Assembly: GCA_017964755.1 (NCBI GenBank)
Contig: JAGCRI010000120.1
Location: 1 to 11,037 of the forward strand
Source: Bacteroidales bacterium
Lineage (GTDB): Bacteria; Bacteroidota; Bacteroidia; Bacteroidales; WCHB1-69
Reading direction: 5' to 3'
Length of the DNA stretch: 11,037 bases
Below are positions 1 to 7,433 of this stretch, in pieces. The notes below the pieces were generated by a model that worked only from the letters and a program-made list of their open reading frames with translations, had not been told where the DNA came from and searched no databases. Numbering within the stretch: the stretch's first letter is position 1; each line of letters begins with the position of its first letter. Both the position numbers and the translations under genes were made by a program.

Positions 1-58
1 CGGGCACTTCGGCATCGTTATAAGGTCGTGTATCTTCAAACAGGAATTTTTCTGTCAT
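1..58 (-). CDS. N-terminal fragment of a leftward gene, possibly a 1-acyl-glycerol-3-phosphate acyltransferase-like protein (cut by left edge)
   Basis: An ATG at 58 on the minus strand opens a frame that stays open to the window edge and gives 19 residues, beginning MTEKFLFEDTRPYNDAEV. A perfect Bacteroidetes -7 element lies 19 bp upstream, which supports this as a real start. The 'FLF(E/D)D.RPY.D.E' opening resembles, from memory, the N-terminus of a Bacteroidetes family annotated as glycerol acyltransferase, which would act in phospholipid synthesis at the inner membrane. No catalytic HX4D motif falls inside the window, so the function is a guess from 19 residues. That a gene starts here is much surer than what it encodes. 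It diverges from the glycan genes to the right and is probably not part of that locus. Confidence 0.5.
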   Translation of the reverse strand, partial: MTEKFLFEDTRPYNDAEVP

Positions 59-76
59 AAAAAGTAGATTTAATCT

Positions 77-85
77 GCAAAGGTA
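77..85 (-). promoter_or_regulatory. -7 promoter element (TACCTTTGC) for the left-edge gene
   Basis: Read on the minus strand this is TACCTTTGC, a full match to the Bacteroidetes primary sigma factor -7 consensus TAnnTTTG. A TTTG at 108-111 (minus strand) lies 22 nt upstream and could be the -33 element, although that spacing is slightly long. The predicted start of transcription is near 70, leaving a leader of only about 12 nt before the ATG. A short palindrome, AGATT-T-AATCT at 66-76, sits across the predicted start point. Confidence 0.6.
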
Positions 86-178
86 ATATTAAAATAAGAT
101 TGTTTTACAAATCAAAGGAATTTTTTGAACCAATAGAGCCAAAATGTGCAGCAAACAAACCGAAAGTGGAAATATTAG

Positions 179-187
179 TATCTTTGC
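179..187 (+). promoter_or_regulatory. -7 promoter element (TATCTTTGC) for the TagB-like/GT4 operon
   Basis: TATCTTTGC matches the Bacteroidetes -7 consensus in full; no convincing -33 TTTG is seen at the usual distance. Transcription would begin near 192, giving a leader of about 75 nt to the ATG at 267. The site lies downstream of an earlier in-frame ATG at 144, so that ATG could not be on this transcript. This decides the start of the first gene. Confidence 0.6.
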
Positions 188-211
188 ACGTGAAAAGTTG
201 TCTATTTTGGG

Positions 212-234
212 GAGGGCGCGGCAATATTCGCCTC
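212..234 (+). other. Possible stem-loop in the 5' leader of the TagB-like/GT4 operon
   Basis: GAGGGCG (212-218) can pair with CGCCTC (229-234) around a 10-nt loop if one G is bulged out. G-U pairs could lengthen the stem outwards. It lies in the predicted untranslated leader, downstream of the -7 element at 179-187 and upstream of the ATG at 267. No U-run follows, so it is not a standard intrinsic terminator. A role in control is only conjecture. Confidence 0.25.
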
Positions 235-266
235 TTTCCGTAACTTTAAATGAAACAGAAAAAATA

Positions 267-1592
267 ATGGGATTCGGTAGTGTTATAAAAGATTATTTAG
301 GTTTGTCGCTAATTGACACTTTATATAAAACTTTGACTTTTCATGATTTTTTTATCACGGCTTTCCCCGGCATCCAGAAACGCAAGATAAAGAGAATCAG
401 AAAGAAGCAAGAGAAATTGATTAGTGAGTATAAGGGGAAAAGCAAACTGACAGTTGTCTTTTTTCTACAAAACAGTTCAATCTGGAAATACGATACGCTT
501 TACAGGGTTCTTGAAAAATCTGAGCGGTTCGAGCCGATAGTGGTTGTTGCGCCGTATAATGTCCATCTTATTTATGACAAACAGGAGTGTTTCCATGTGA
601 TGCGTGAAACATTTTCATTTGCGCAAGCACAAGGATACAATACCATTTGCGCTTACGATTTTAAGAAAAACAAATGGATAGACGTAAAAAAAACAATAAA
701 TCCCGACATCGTTTTTTTTACCAAACCATATAAAGACACTCTTCCGAAATATCATATTTATAATTTTACAGACAAGCTGACACTGCACACTCCGTATGGG
801 ATGTTATGTTTGGACATTTACCGCTTAAGCTATAATCTCCCATTTCATAATCTGTTATGGAAATTCTTGGTGGAAACCGAATTCCAATACAATTTTTCGC
901 AACAATATTCATTGTGTAAAGGGGACAATGCAGTAGTGGTTGGCGCCTTGGCTACAGAAAAGCTGATGGATCCTGATTTTCATCCACAGGACGTATGGAA
1001 ACCACAGTCTCACACAAAGAAAAAAATTATTTGGGCACCTCATCATACAGTGGACTATCTCTTCAACTTTTCCAATTTTTTAGTTTATTGTGACAAGATG
1101 CTGGAGCTTGCCCAAAAATATGAAGATACTGTCCAATTCGCTTTCAAACCGCATCCTGTGCTTAAGTTCAAGTTGATAAATATTTGGGGGAAGGAGAAAA
1201 CAGAAGCCTATTATAAAAAATGGGAGGAAATGGAAAATACCCAGCTTGAGCAGGGGTATTACATGGATTTGTTCAAGACTTCTGATGCCCTGATTCACGA
1301 TTGCGCCTCTTTTACGGTAGAATATTTGTACACAAAAAAGCCGACCTTATTTATGGTGCGCGATCAGCAAGTTCTTTCTCATTGGAACATTTTTGGGGAA
1401 AAATGTTTTGATATGCATTATCATGCCCATGATATGGATGAAATTGAACACTTTATTACGAGAGTGGTGATTGGGGAACAAGACACAATGAGGGAAAAAA
1501 GGGAAAAGTTTTTCTTCGATTACCTATACCCGAAAGATGGCGTGATGCCTTCCCAAAAGATAATGAACATTTTGCAATCTGAACTTCAATAA
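267..1592 (+). CDS. CDP-glycerol glycerophosphotransferase-like protein (TagB/TagF type)
   Basis: This is a predicted cytoplasmic or peripheral membrane transferase of 441 residues. Members of the family move a polyol phosphate from a CDP-activated donor (CDP-glycerol or CDP-ribitol) onto a glycan acceptor. Visible family features are WAPHH at residues 256-260, FKPHP at 293-297, and SDALIHDCAS at 339-348 followed by VEYLYTKKPTLF. The two His-containing motifs and the late 'SD-LI-D-S-E' block are the usual catalytic and donor-binding signature. I chose the ATG at 267 over the longer frame from 144 because a -7 promoter element at 179-187 lies between them and the extra 41 residues look non-coding. 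No gene making CDP-glycerol or CDP-ribitol is in the window, so the true donor is unknown. The GT4 gene starts 2 nt after its stop, implying one transcript. Confidence 0.75.
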   Translation: MGFGSVIKDYLGLSLIDTLYKTLTFHDFFITAFPGIQKRKIKRIRKKQEKLISEYKGKSKLTVVFFLQNSSIWKYDTLYRVLEKSERFEPIVVVAPYNVHLIYDKQECFHVMRETFSFAQAQGYNTICAYDFKKNKWIDVKKTINPDIVFFTKPYKDTLPKYHIYNFTDKLTLHTPYGMLCLDIYRLSYNLPFHNLLWKFLVETEFQYNFSQQYSLCKGDNAVVVGALATEKLMDPDFHPQDVWKPQSHTKKKIIWAPHHTVDYLFNFSNFLVYCDKMLELAQKYEDTVQFAFKPHPVLKFKLINIWGKEKTEAYYKKWEEMENTQLEQGYYMDLFKTSDALIHDCASFTVEYLYTKKPTLFMVRDQQVLSHWNIFGEKCFDMHYHAHDMDEIEHFITRVVIGEQDTMREKREKFFFDYLYPKDGVMPSQKIMNILQSELQ

Positions 1593-1594
1593 AA

Positions 1595-2800
1595 ATGAAT
1601 ATTCTATATATCAACAGCTATAACTGTTCTCCGCAGACGGGAGGGGTAAACCGTATTGTTTATCTCCTTTCACGGTATTTTATGAATATTAAGAACTATA
1701 AGTGCTTTATTGGATTTTATGAGTTCCAACCCAAGGGCAGGCATATTGCGGAGTTTGACGGGCGCATAAAGCTCTCACGTAATTTTGACCATCGTGAATT
1801 TGAGACTTTTTTAACTGAAAATGAGATTGATATTGTGCAGATAAATTTCATAAAGAAGGAGAATCTATGTACAATTCCGCATATTTATCAAATTGCACAC
1901 AAGCATAATATTAAAGTCTTGTATTGTCTGCATATTTGTCCTGGATTTGAAACTGTGACATACGGTTCGTGGGAGAGAGTACTCTATAGTTTTACACGTA
2001 TGGAAGCCCCACTTCAGGAGTTGCGCAGGTGGCTGATAACGATAACTAAGCCCATTGTCAGGCCTTTCGCAAACAAGATTATTCGATACAAATACAAGAC
2101 CCCGTACCTTAATTGCGACAAAGTGGTTTTGTTGTCGCCGAACTATAGGAAACCATACTTGGATATTATCGGATTAAAAGATTCCCAAAAGTTTGAAGCT
2201 ATCGGAAATGCTTTGACTTTCAATGAATTTGCATCTGAGAATGATATTAGTAAGAAACAAAAAACGGCACTTGTAGTTGCCCGTTTCGACGATTTCAGCA
2301 AACGATTGTCATTGGCCCTTGAGGTATGGAAAAAAATCGAGCAGGATGGGCGTTTTGATGATTGGACATTGACCTTGGTCGGGGATGGCTCTGCTATGGG
2401 ATTTTACAAATATCTCGTTAAGAAATGGAATTTAAAACGTGTGGTATTCACAGGCCATCAAAATCCGTTAGAATATTATCGTTCAGCTTCAGTTTTTCTA
2501 ATGACATCATCTTTCGAAGGATGGCCCATGACTTTGATGGAAGCCTCACAGATGGGAGTTCCAACTGTGGCATTTGAATCTTTTGGGGCTTTGCGCGACA
2601 TAATAGAAGATGGTTATAATGGGAAAATTGTGCCGAACAATAACATAAACGCATTTTATGAGGCACTTGCCGAGATGATGTCAAATGATGACCAGCGTCA
2701 GCAGATGTGTCGTAATACCATTGAAAAATGCAGAGAGTTTGAAATTGAAAAGATAATTGGCAAGTGGGAGGAACTGTTTGGGAAGTTGCTGGAAAAGTAA
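1595..2800 (+). CDS. Family 4 (GT4, GT-B fold) glycosyltransferase
   Basis: A cytoplasmic glycosyltransferase of 401 residues, expected to transfer a sugar from a nucleotide donor to a lipid-linked glycan with retention of anomeric configuration. The N-terminus (MNILYINSYN, then TGGVNRIVYLLSRYF) is the acceptor-side domain with the glycine-rich opening of GT4 enzymes. The C-terminal donor domain has LVGDGSAMGFY, VVFTGHQNPLEYY and the EX7E motif, with Glu308 and Glu316 in FEGWPMTLMEA, followed by GVPTVAF and DGYNGKIVP. The length is normal for the family. Donor and linkage cannot be read from sequence; a fucose, mannose or hexosamine donor is possible. It begins 2 nt after the TagB-like gene with no ribosome binding site, so the two are probably co-transcribed and act on the same glycan. 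Confidence 0.88.
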   Translation: MNILYINSYNCSPQTGGVNRIVYLLSRYFMNIKNYKCFIGFYEFQPKGRHIAEFDGRIKLSRNFDHREFETFLTENEIDIVQINFIKKENLCTIPHIYQIAHKHNIKVLYCLHICPGFETVTYGSWERVLYSFTRMEAPLQELRRWLITITKPIVRPFANKIIRYKYKTPYLNCDKVVLLSPNYRKPYLDIIGLKDSQKFEAIGNALTFNEFASENDISKKQKTALVVARFDDFSKRLSLALEVWKKIEQDGRFDDWTLTLVGDGSAMGFYKYLVKKWNLKRVVFTGHQNPLEYYRSASVFLMTSSFEGWPMTLMEASQMGVPTVAFESFGALRDIIEDGYNGKIVPNNNINAFYEALAEMMSNDDQRQQMCRNTIEKCREFEIEKIIGKWEELFGKLLEK

Positions 2801-2844
2801 CACATTCTGCGGCGCTTTCTCATTAGAAGATGACAAAAATTGCT

Positions 2845-2853
2845 TATTTTTGC
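2845..2853 (+). promoter_or_regulatory. -7 promoter element (TATTTTTGC) for the YfhO-like gene
   Basis: TATTTTTGC is a full match to the Bacteroidetes -7 consensus, placed in the 114-bp gap between the GT4 gene and the YfhO-like gene. No good -33 element is seen. The predicted transcript start near 2859 gives a leader of about 55 nt. It implies that the YfhO-like gene is a separate unit from the preceding pair, although read-through is possible because no clear terminator lies in the gap. Confidence 0.55.
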
Positions 2854-2914
2854 ATTTGATGTTCAAACAGGATAAATTTGAGGGATTGCTAAATCACAAT
2901 TAAAATTCATATTA

Positions 2915-5392
2915 ATGAAAACGAATCCATTAAAATCCTTTTTCCAAAATTATGGGTTGCATATTTTAGCAGTTTGTTTTTTTGCTCTGCTTACTTGCAT
3001 ATATTTCTTCCCTGCAGTTTTCGAGGGCAAGGGGCTGCCGCAGGACGATGTCTCCCAGTCCCAAGGCTGGGGAAAAGACGGGAATGACTATGTTAAAGAG
3101 ACTGGCGAGGCTGTTTTTTGGTCTAATAGTATGTTTGGCGGTATGCCGCATAATTACACAGTTGCCAATAAAACACATAATATCTTCACTGTTTTTGTCG
3201 GGCCTTTTACACTATGGCTGTCGCATCTTCACGCCGGTTTGGTTTTTCTTTATCTTATAGGTTTTTACCTTTTTTTGGTTGCAATGGGCTGTAATCCATG
3301 GTTGGCCATCCTTGGATCTGTGGCATACGCGTTTGCCTCTTACAATTTTATCATTATTGATGTCGGACACGTGAACAAGGGGCTTGTAATGGCTACTATC
3401 GCGCCGATTATTGGCGGTGTAGTTCTTGCGTATCGTGGAAAATATTTATGGGGCGGGCTGATGACGCTGATTTTTGTGGGGCTTAATGTGATGTGGAACC
3501 ACCAGCAAATCAGTTATTATCTGATACTTATTTTAGGGTGTCTTGCTGTCGTTTATCTGATATTTGCCATTAAGGAACATACCTTCAAGAATTATATGAT
3601 AGCTTCTATTATCCTTGTTGTTGTGGCAATTTGTGGCGCATTGCCGGCTGCGGGGAAACTCTTGCCTGCCATGGATTATGCTAAAGAAACCATGCGTGGC
3701 GGGGCGGTACTGCAGAACAATGCGGAGGGACAAAAGGAAAATTCAGGCCTGGATAGGGATTACGCCTACGAATGGAGCTATGGTAAAGCTGAAACAATGA
3801 CTCTGCTGATTCCCAACATGTACGGGGCAAGTTCAAGTTATAACATTGGAACTGATTCAGAATGTTATAAGATGGTACGTGGGACTGAAAAAGGCAAGAA
3901 GTTTTGTAGCAAAGCGCCAACATATTGGGGCGGGCAGTCTTTTACTTCAGGGCCCGTTTATGCCGGCGCCATCGTCTGTTTTTTGTTCATATTGGGCATT
4001 TTTGTAGTGAAAGGGCCTGAGAAATGGTGGTTGTTGGCTGCAACTGTCATTTCGTTCATTTTATCATGGGGGAAAAATTTTGCGATAGTCAACAATTTTC
4101 TATTCGATTATCTTCCTTTGTACAATAAATTCCGCTCACCATCTATGGCTCTTGTCATGGCTGGTTTCACCATGGCTGCAATGGCGGCCCTCGCTGTCAA
4201 AGAAGTGATTGTTTTGTTTAAGGAGCGGAAGCAGACTTTGCAGCAAGAGCAGAAGCGCTGCTTGAAATATGTCTGTATTGCCGCAGCTATTACGGGGGGC
4301 TTATGTCTGATTTTCGCGCTGTTCGGGGGAAGCCTGTTCGATTTTTCACACCCTACGGATACAAAGTATCCTGAAAAGTTAGTTTCGGCGTTGCAGGCTG
4401 ACAGAAAAGATATGCTCACGGCTGACGCATGGCGTTCTTTACTCTTCATTGCTTTTGCGTTTGTTCTTTTATGGGCTTATATCAAATATTCTTTTAAGGC
4501 AAATTATCTTGTAATAGCTTTGGGAGCACTTATTTTGATTGATTTGTGGACTGTTGACAAACGTTTTCTTAATGATGATTCTTTTGTGTCAAAAGGAAAA
4601 GCGTTGGAGCATAAACCCACACCGGAAGATGAGCAGATTCTGAAGGATAAAGATCCTGATTACAGAGTGCTTAATCTTACAACTAAAACATTTAATGAAT
4701 CTTCAACATCATATTTCCATAAATCTGTCGGAGGGTACAGTCCAGCCAAATTGCGCCGCTATCAGGATATTATTGAATATCATTTTTCAAAGAGACTGAA
4801 TTGGAATGTGCTTAATATGCTGAATACGCGTTATTTTATTGTCCCTGACAATGATAAATCGCCTAAAGTTGAACGTAATCGGTATGCAATGGGAAATGCG
4901 TGGTTTGTGGATACTATCCGTTGGGTCAAAAGTCCAGACGAAGAGATTCGCTCCCTCACCCATTTCAATCCGGCGAAAATAGCATTCATTGACAATTGCT
5001 GGAAAGACAATATTAAGGAGGTCGCTGATGTGATCCCTGAAAGAGACCTGGCTGCCACCATTTCTCTGACGAATTATGCTAATCCCGGAAACATTTTTTA
5101 CGAAAGTAACAATGCAAATGCGCAATTGGCTGTCTTTTCGGAAGTTTATTATAAAACTTGGCATGCCTATATTGATGGCAATGAGGCGCCTCTTGTACGT
5201 GTCAACTATATTTTGCGCGGGCTGGAGGTGCCGGCGGGCAAACATACCATAGAGTTCAAGTGTATTGATGAAGTGTTCATTAAGGCACAAAAAATATCAA
5301 AAATGGGTAATATCCTAGTCGGAATACTGTTACTTCTCTTTGTAGGGGGACTGATAGCGCAGCCGGTAATAGCTAAACGGCGGAAGGTATAA
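2915..5392 (+). CDS. YfhO-family polytopic membrane protein (GT-C-like)
   Basis: An 825-residue inner-membrane protein. YfhO proteins resemble GT-C glycosyltransferases, which use polyprenyl-phosphate sugars on the outer face of the membrane; Bacillus YfhO is linked to glycosylation of lipoteichoic acid. Residues 17-36 form the first membrane segment. An extracytoplasmic loop follows with the acidic pair Asp44-Asp45 and the WSNSMFGGMP block (69-78), typical of Bacteroidetes members. Many hydrophobic segments run to about residue 545. A large soluble region covers about 548-795 and ends in the family's C-terminal signature: EVYYKTWHAYIDG at 743-755, then VNYILRGLEVPAGKHTIEF. A last membrane helix lies at about 799-820 before a basic tail. 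The gene has its own promoter and sits next to the GDP-fucose genes. Its donor and acceptor in this group are unknown; a role in finishing a surface glycan is inferred from neighbours. Confidence 0.85.
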   Translation: MKTNPLKSFFQNYGLHILAVCFFALLTCIYFFPAVFEGKGLPQDDVSQSQGWGKDGNDYVKETGEAVFWSNSMFGGMPHNYTVANKTHNIFTVFVGPFTLWLSHLHAGLVFLYLIGFYLFLVAMGCNPWLAILGSVAYAFASYNFIIIDVGHVNKGLVMATIAPIIGGVVLAYRGKYLWGGLMTLIFVGLNVMWNHQQISYYLILILGCLAVVYLIFAIKEHTFKNYMIASIILVVVAICGALPAAGKLLPAMDYAKETMRGGAVLQNNAEGQKENSGLDRDYAYEWSYGKAETMTLLIPNMYGASSSYNIGTDSECYKMVRGTEKGKKFCSKAPTYWGGQSFTSGPVYAGAIVCFLFILGIFVVKGPEKWWLLAATVISFILSWGKNFAIVNNFLFDYLPLYNKFRSPSMALVMAGFTMAAMAALAVKEVIVLFKERKQTLQQEQKRCLKYVCIAAAITGGLCLIFALFGGSLFDFSHPTDTKYPEKLVSALQADRKDMLTADAWRSLLFIAFAFVLLWAYIKYSFKANYLVIALGALILIDLWTVDKRFLNDDSFVSKGKALEHKPTPEDEQILKDKDPDYRVLNLTTKTFNESSTSYFHKSVGGYSPAKLRRYQDIIEYHFSKRLNWNVLNMLNTRYFIVPDNDKSPKVERNRYAMGNAWFVDTIRWVKSPDEEIRSLTHFNPAKIAFIDNCWKDNIKEVADVIPERDLAATISLTNYANPGNIFYESNNANAQLAVFSEVYYKTWHAYIDGNEAPLVRVNYILRGLEVPAGKHTIEFKCIDEVFIKAQKISKMGNILVGILLLLFVGGLIAQPVIAKRRKV

Positions 5393-5405
5393 TGTTTTTT
5401 TCTTT

Positions 5406-5414
5406 TACTTTTGC
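5406..5414 (+). promoter_or_regulatory. -7 promoter element (TACTTTTGC) for gmd-fcl-GT2
   Basis: TACTTTTGC is a full match to the Bacteroidetes -7 consensus in the 40-bp gap before gmd. Transcription would begin at about 5420, leaving a leader of only about 13 nt before the ATG at 5433. The upstream-most in-frame start, a TTG at 5418, would be at or before the transcript's first base, so it is rejected. Confidence 0.55.
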
Positions 5415-5432
5415 AACTTGAAAATCAAAATC

Positions 5433-6482
5433 ATGAAAAAAATTGCTCTTATTACGGGTATCACGGGACAAGATGGGTCATATTTGGCGGAGTTCCTTCT
5501 GGAAAAAGGATATGAGGTTCATGGCATCATCCGCCGTGCATCGTATTTTAATACGGGTAGAATTGAACATTTGTATTTTGATGAATGGATAGAGGATATG
5601 AAGCAGAAACGCCAAATAAACCTCCATTACGGCGATATGACGGACTCCTCATCTCTTATCCGCATTATTCAAGCTATCCAGCCGGATGAAATATATAATC
5701 TTGCAGCACAGTCTCATGTCAAGGTCTCTTTTGAGGTGCCGGAATATACTGCCGACACGGATGCTGTCGGGACGTTGCGGATTTTGGAGGCGGTTCGTAT
5801 GTTGGGGCTGGAAAAGAAAACCAAGATATACCAAGCCTCTACCTCCGAGTTATTTGGGAAAGTACAGGAGACCCCGCAGTCTGAGACCACACCTTTCTAT
5901 CCAAGATCTCCATACGGGGTTGCCAAAATGTATGCTTTCTGGATTATTAAAAATTACCGTGAAGCATACGGATTGTTTGCCGCCAACGGAATCCTCTTTA
6001 ACCACGAAAGTGAGCGGCGTGGCGAGACTTTTGTAACCCGTAAGATAACATTGGCGGCAGCACGCATAGCGAAAGGGAAACAGAAAAAACTTTATCTCGG
6101 CAACCTTGATGCCCAACGCGACTGGGGCTATGCGAAGGATTATGTGGAATGTATGTGGTTGATAATGCAGCATCCAACACCCGAGGATTTTGTGATTGCA
6201 ACCGGTGAAATGCACACGGTGAGAGAGTTTTGTACGCTTGCCTTTGCGGAGGCAGGCATCCAGCTTCGCTGGGAAGGTGAAAATGAGAATGAAAAAGGGA
6301 TTGACACAGCTACAGGTAATGTATTGGTGGAAGTTGACCCGAAATATTTCCGTCCTGCTGAAGTGGAAAAACTGTTAGGGAATCCTGAAAAAGCGAAGAG
6401 ACTGTTACATTGGAATCCGACCAAAACCCCTTTTAATGAACTTGTGAGAAGAATGGTTCAGTATGATTTGCAATTAGTGTAA
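5433..6482 (+). CDS. gmd: GDP-mannose 4,6-dehydratase
   Basis: A cytoplasmic short-chain dehydrogenase/reductase-type enzyme of 349 residues. It converts GDP-D-mannose to GDP-4-keto-6-deoxy-mannose, the first step to GDP-L-fucose. The NADP-binding glycine motif is GITGQDG (9-15). The catalytic residues expected from the E. coli enzyme (Thr132, Glu134, Tyr156, Lys160) fall at Thr137, Glu139, Tyr161 and Lys165, a constant offset of five. The family block NHESERRGETFVTRKI and the C-terminal RPAEVEKLLGNPEKAK are intact. The ATG at 5433 is preferred to the TTG at 5418 because of the promoter position and because MKKIALITG is the normal opening. fcl starts 6 nt after the stop, so the two steps are co-expressed. 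The 4-keto product could also feed rhamnose-type or perosamine sugars, but the adjacent fcl argues for fucose. Confidence 0.97.
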   Translation: MKKIALITGITGQDGSYLAEFLLEKGYEVHGIIRRASYFNTGRIEHLYFDEWIEDMKQKRQINLHYGDMTDSSSLIRIIQAIQPDEIYNLAAQSHVKVSFEVPEYTADTDAVGTLRILEAVRMLGLEKKTKIYQASTSELFGKVQETPQSETTPFYPRSPYGVAKMYAFWIIKNYREAYGLFAANGILFNHESERRGETFVTRKITLAAARIAKGKQKKLYLGNLDAQRDWGYAKDYVECMWLIMQHPTPEDFVIATGEMHTVREFCTLAFAEAGIQLRWEGENENEKGIDTATGNVLVEVDPKYFRPAEVEKLLGNPEKAKRLLHWNPTKTPFNELVRRMVQYDLQLV

Positions 6483-6488
6483 CTGACG

Positions 6489-7415
6489 ATGGAAAAAAAC
6501 GCGAAAATATATGTCGCCGGACATCACGGCTTGGTGGGTTCAGCTATTATGCGAAGCCTGCAAAATAATGGGTATGAGAATATTATCGTTCGTACCCATC
6601 AGGAATTGGATTTGAGAAATCAGATAAGTGTTAACCGGTTCTTTGAAGAGGAAAAACCGGAGTACGTTTTTCTGGCGGCGGCTAAGGTGGGGGGAATTTT
6701 AGCTAACAATACCTATCCCGCCGATTTTATGTATGATAACCTTATGATATCGGCCAATGTCATTCACGCGGCATATCAGTATAAAGTGAAAAAGCTGTTG
6801 TTTTTGGGCAGCTCTTGCATTTATCCAAAAATGGCACCGCAGCCCATCAAAGAGGAATACTTGCTGACCGGAGCTTTAGAGCCGACAAATGAAGGTTATG
6901 CTTTGGCAAAGATTTCGGGAATGCAGATGTGCAAATTCTACCGCCTGCAATTCGGGTGCGACTTCATTTCCGCTATGCCCACGAATCTGTATGGGATTAA
7001 CGACAATTTTGACTTGAACAGCTCGCACGTTTTGCCCGCTATGATACGTAAGTTCCATGAAGCAAAATTGCAGAATAAGCCTTCAGTGGTGCTTTGGGGG
7101 ACAGGCAAGGTGCTCCGTGAGTTCCTCTACGTGGATGATCTTGCCGACTCACTTGTTTTCCTTATGAATAATTATTCGCAAGAAAGTCATGTGAATATTG
7201 GCACAGGCGAGGATCTGAGTATTCATGATTTGGCTCTGATGGTCAAAGATGTTGTCGGTTATCAGGGAAATATTGTCTATGACAGTTCAAAACCAGACGG
7301 GACACCGCGTAAATTGCTTGATGTGAGCTTGCTGCATAGTATTGGATGGCATCATAAAGTGAGTCTGCGTCAAGGCATAGAGGAGGTGTATGCGTGGTAT
7401 CAGAGTCAAAAATAA
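6489..7415 (+). CDS. fcl: GDP-L-fucose synthase (GDP-4-keto-6-deoxymannose 3,5-epimerase/4-reductase)
   Basis: A cytoplasmic enzyme of 308 residues that epimerises and reduces the product of Gmd to GDP-L-fucose using NADPH. The nucleotide-binding motif is in AGHHGLVGSA near the N-terminus. The catalytic residues known from E. coli Fcl (Ser107, Cys109, Tyr136, Lys140, His179) correspond to Ser108, Cys110, Tyr137, Lys141 and His180, each offset by one, in GSSCIYP, YALAK and SSHVLP. The blocks KVGGILANNTYPADF and SKPDGTPRKLLDV are also intact. The length is slightly below that of the E. coli enzyme, from a shorter loop around NNYSQESHVNIG and a shorter C-terminus, with no catalytic loss. It lies 6 nt after gmd, in the same transcript. 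The GDP-fucose made would feed fucosyltransferases, and none of the three local glycosyltransferases can be assigned that role from sequence. Confidence 0.96.
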   Translation: MEKNAKIYVAGHHGLVGSAIMRSLQNNGYENIIVRTHQELDLRNQISVNRFFEEEKPEYVFLAAAKVGGILANNTYPADFMYDNLMISANVIHAAYQYKVKKLLFLGSSCIYPKMAPQPIKEEYLLTGALEPTNEGYALAKISGMQMCKFYRLQFGCDFISAMPTNLYGINDNFDLNSSHVLPAMIRKFHEAKLQNKPSVVLWGTGKVLREFLYVDDLADSLVFLMNNYSQESHVNIGTGEDLSIHDLALMVKDVVGYQGNIVYDSSKPDGTPRKLLDVSLLHSIGWHHKVSLRQGIEEVYAWYQSQK

Positions 7416-7433
7416 TCGTGTAGTTTGTCTGCT

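Noticed and set aside
66..76. Palindrome AGATT-T-AATCT near the predicted start of the left-edge transcript as an operator
   Set aside because: Arms of 5 bp in A/T-rich sequence are expected by chance and no second copy or conserved context is visible in the window.
1565..1575. ACATTTTGC near the end of the TagB-like gene as a promoter for the GT4 gene
   Set aside because: The TTTGC part is present but the essential TA is not, and the 2-nt gap between the genes argues for co-transcription.
4787..5290. A 167-residue open frame on the minus strand inside the YfhO-like gene
   Set aside because: It lies wholly within a well-supported gene whose family motifs continue through it, has no promoter-like -7 element, and its translation shows no recognisable domain.
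6489..7415. Possible internal deletion in fcl because it is shorter than E. coli Fcl
   Set aside because: All catalytic residues align at a constant offset of one up to residue 180, and the shortening is in a variable loop and the C-terminal tail.
7419..7428. TAGTTTGTC before the WcaE-like GT2 as a -7 element
   Set aside because: The spacing between TA and TTTG is one base short of TAnnTTTG, and the 18-nt gap from fcl fits an operon.
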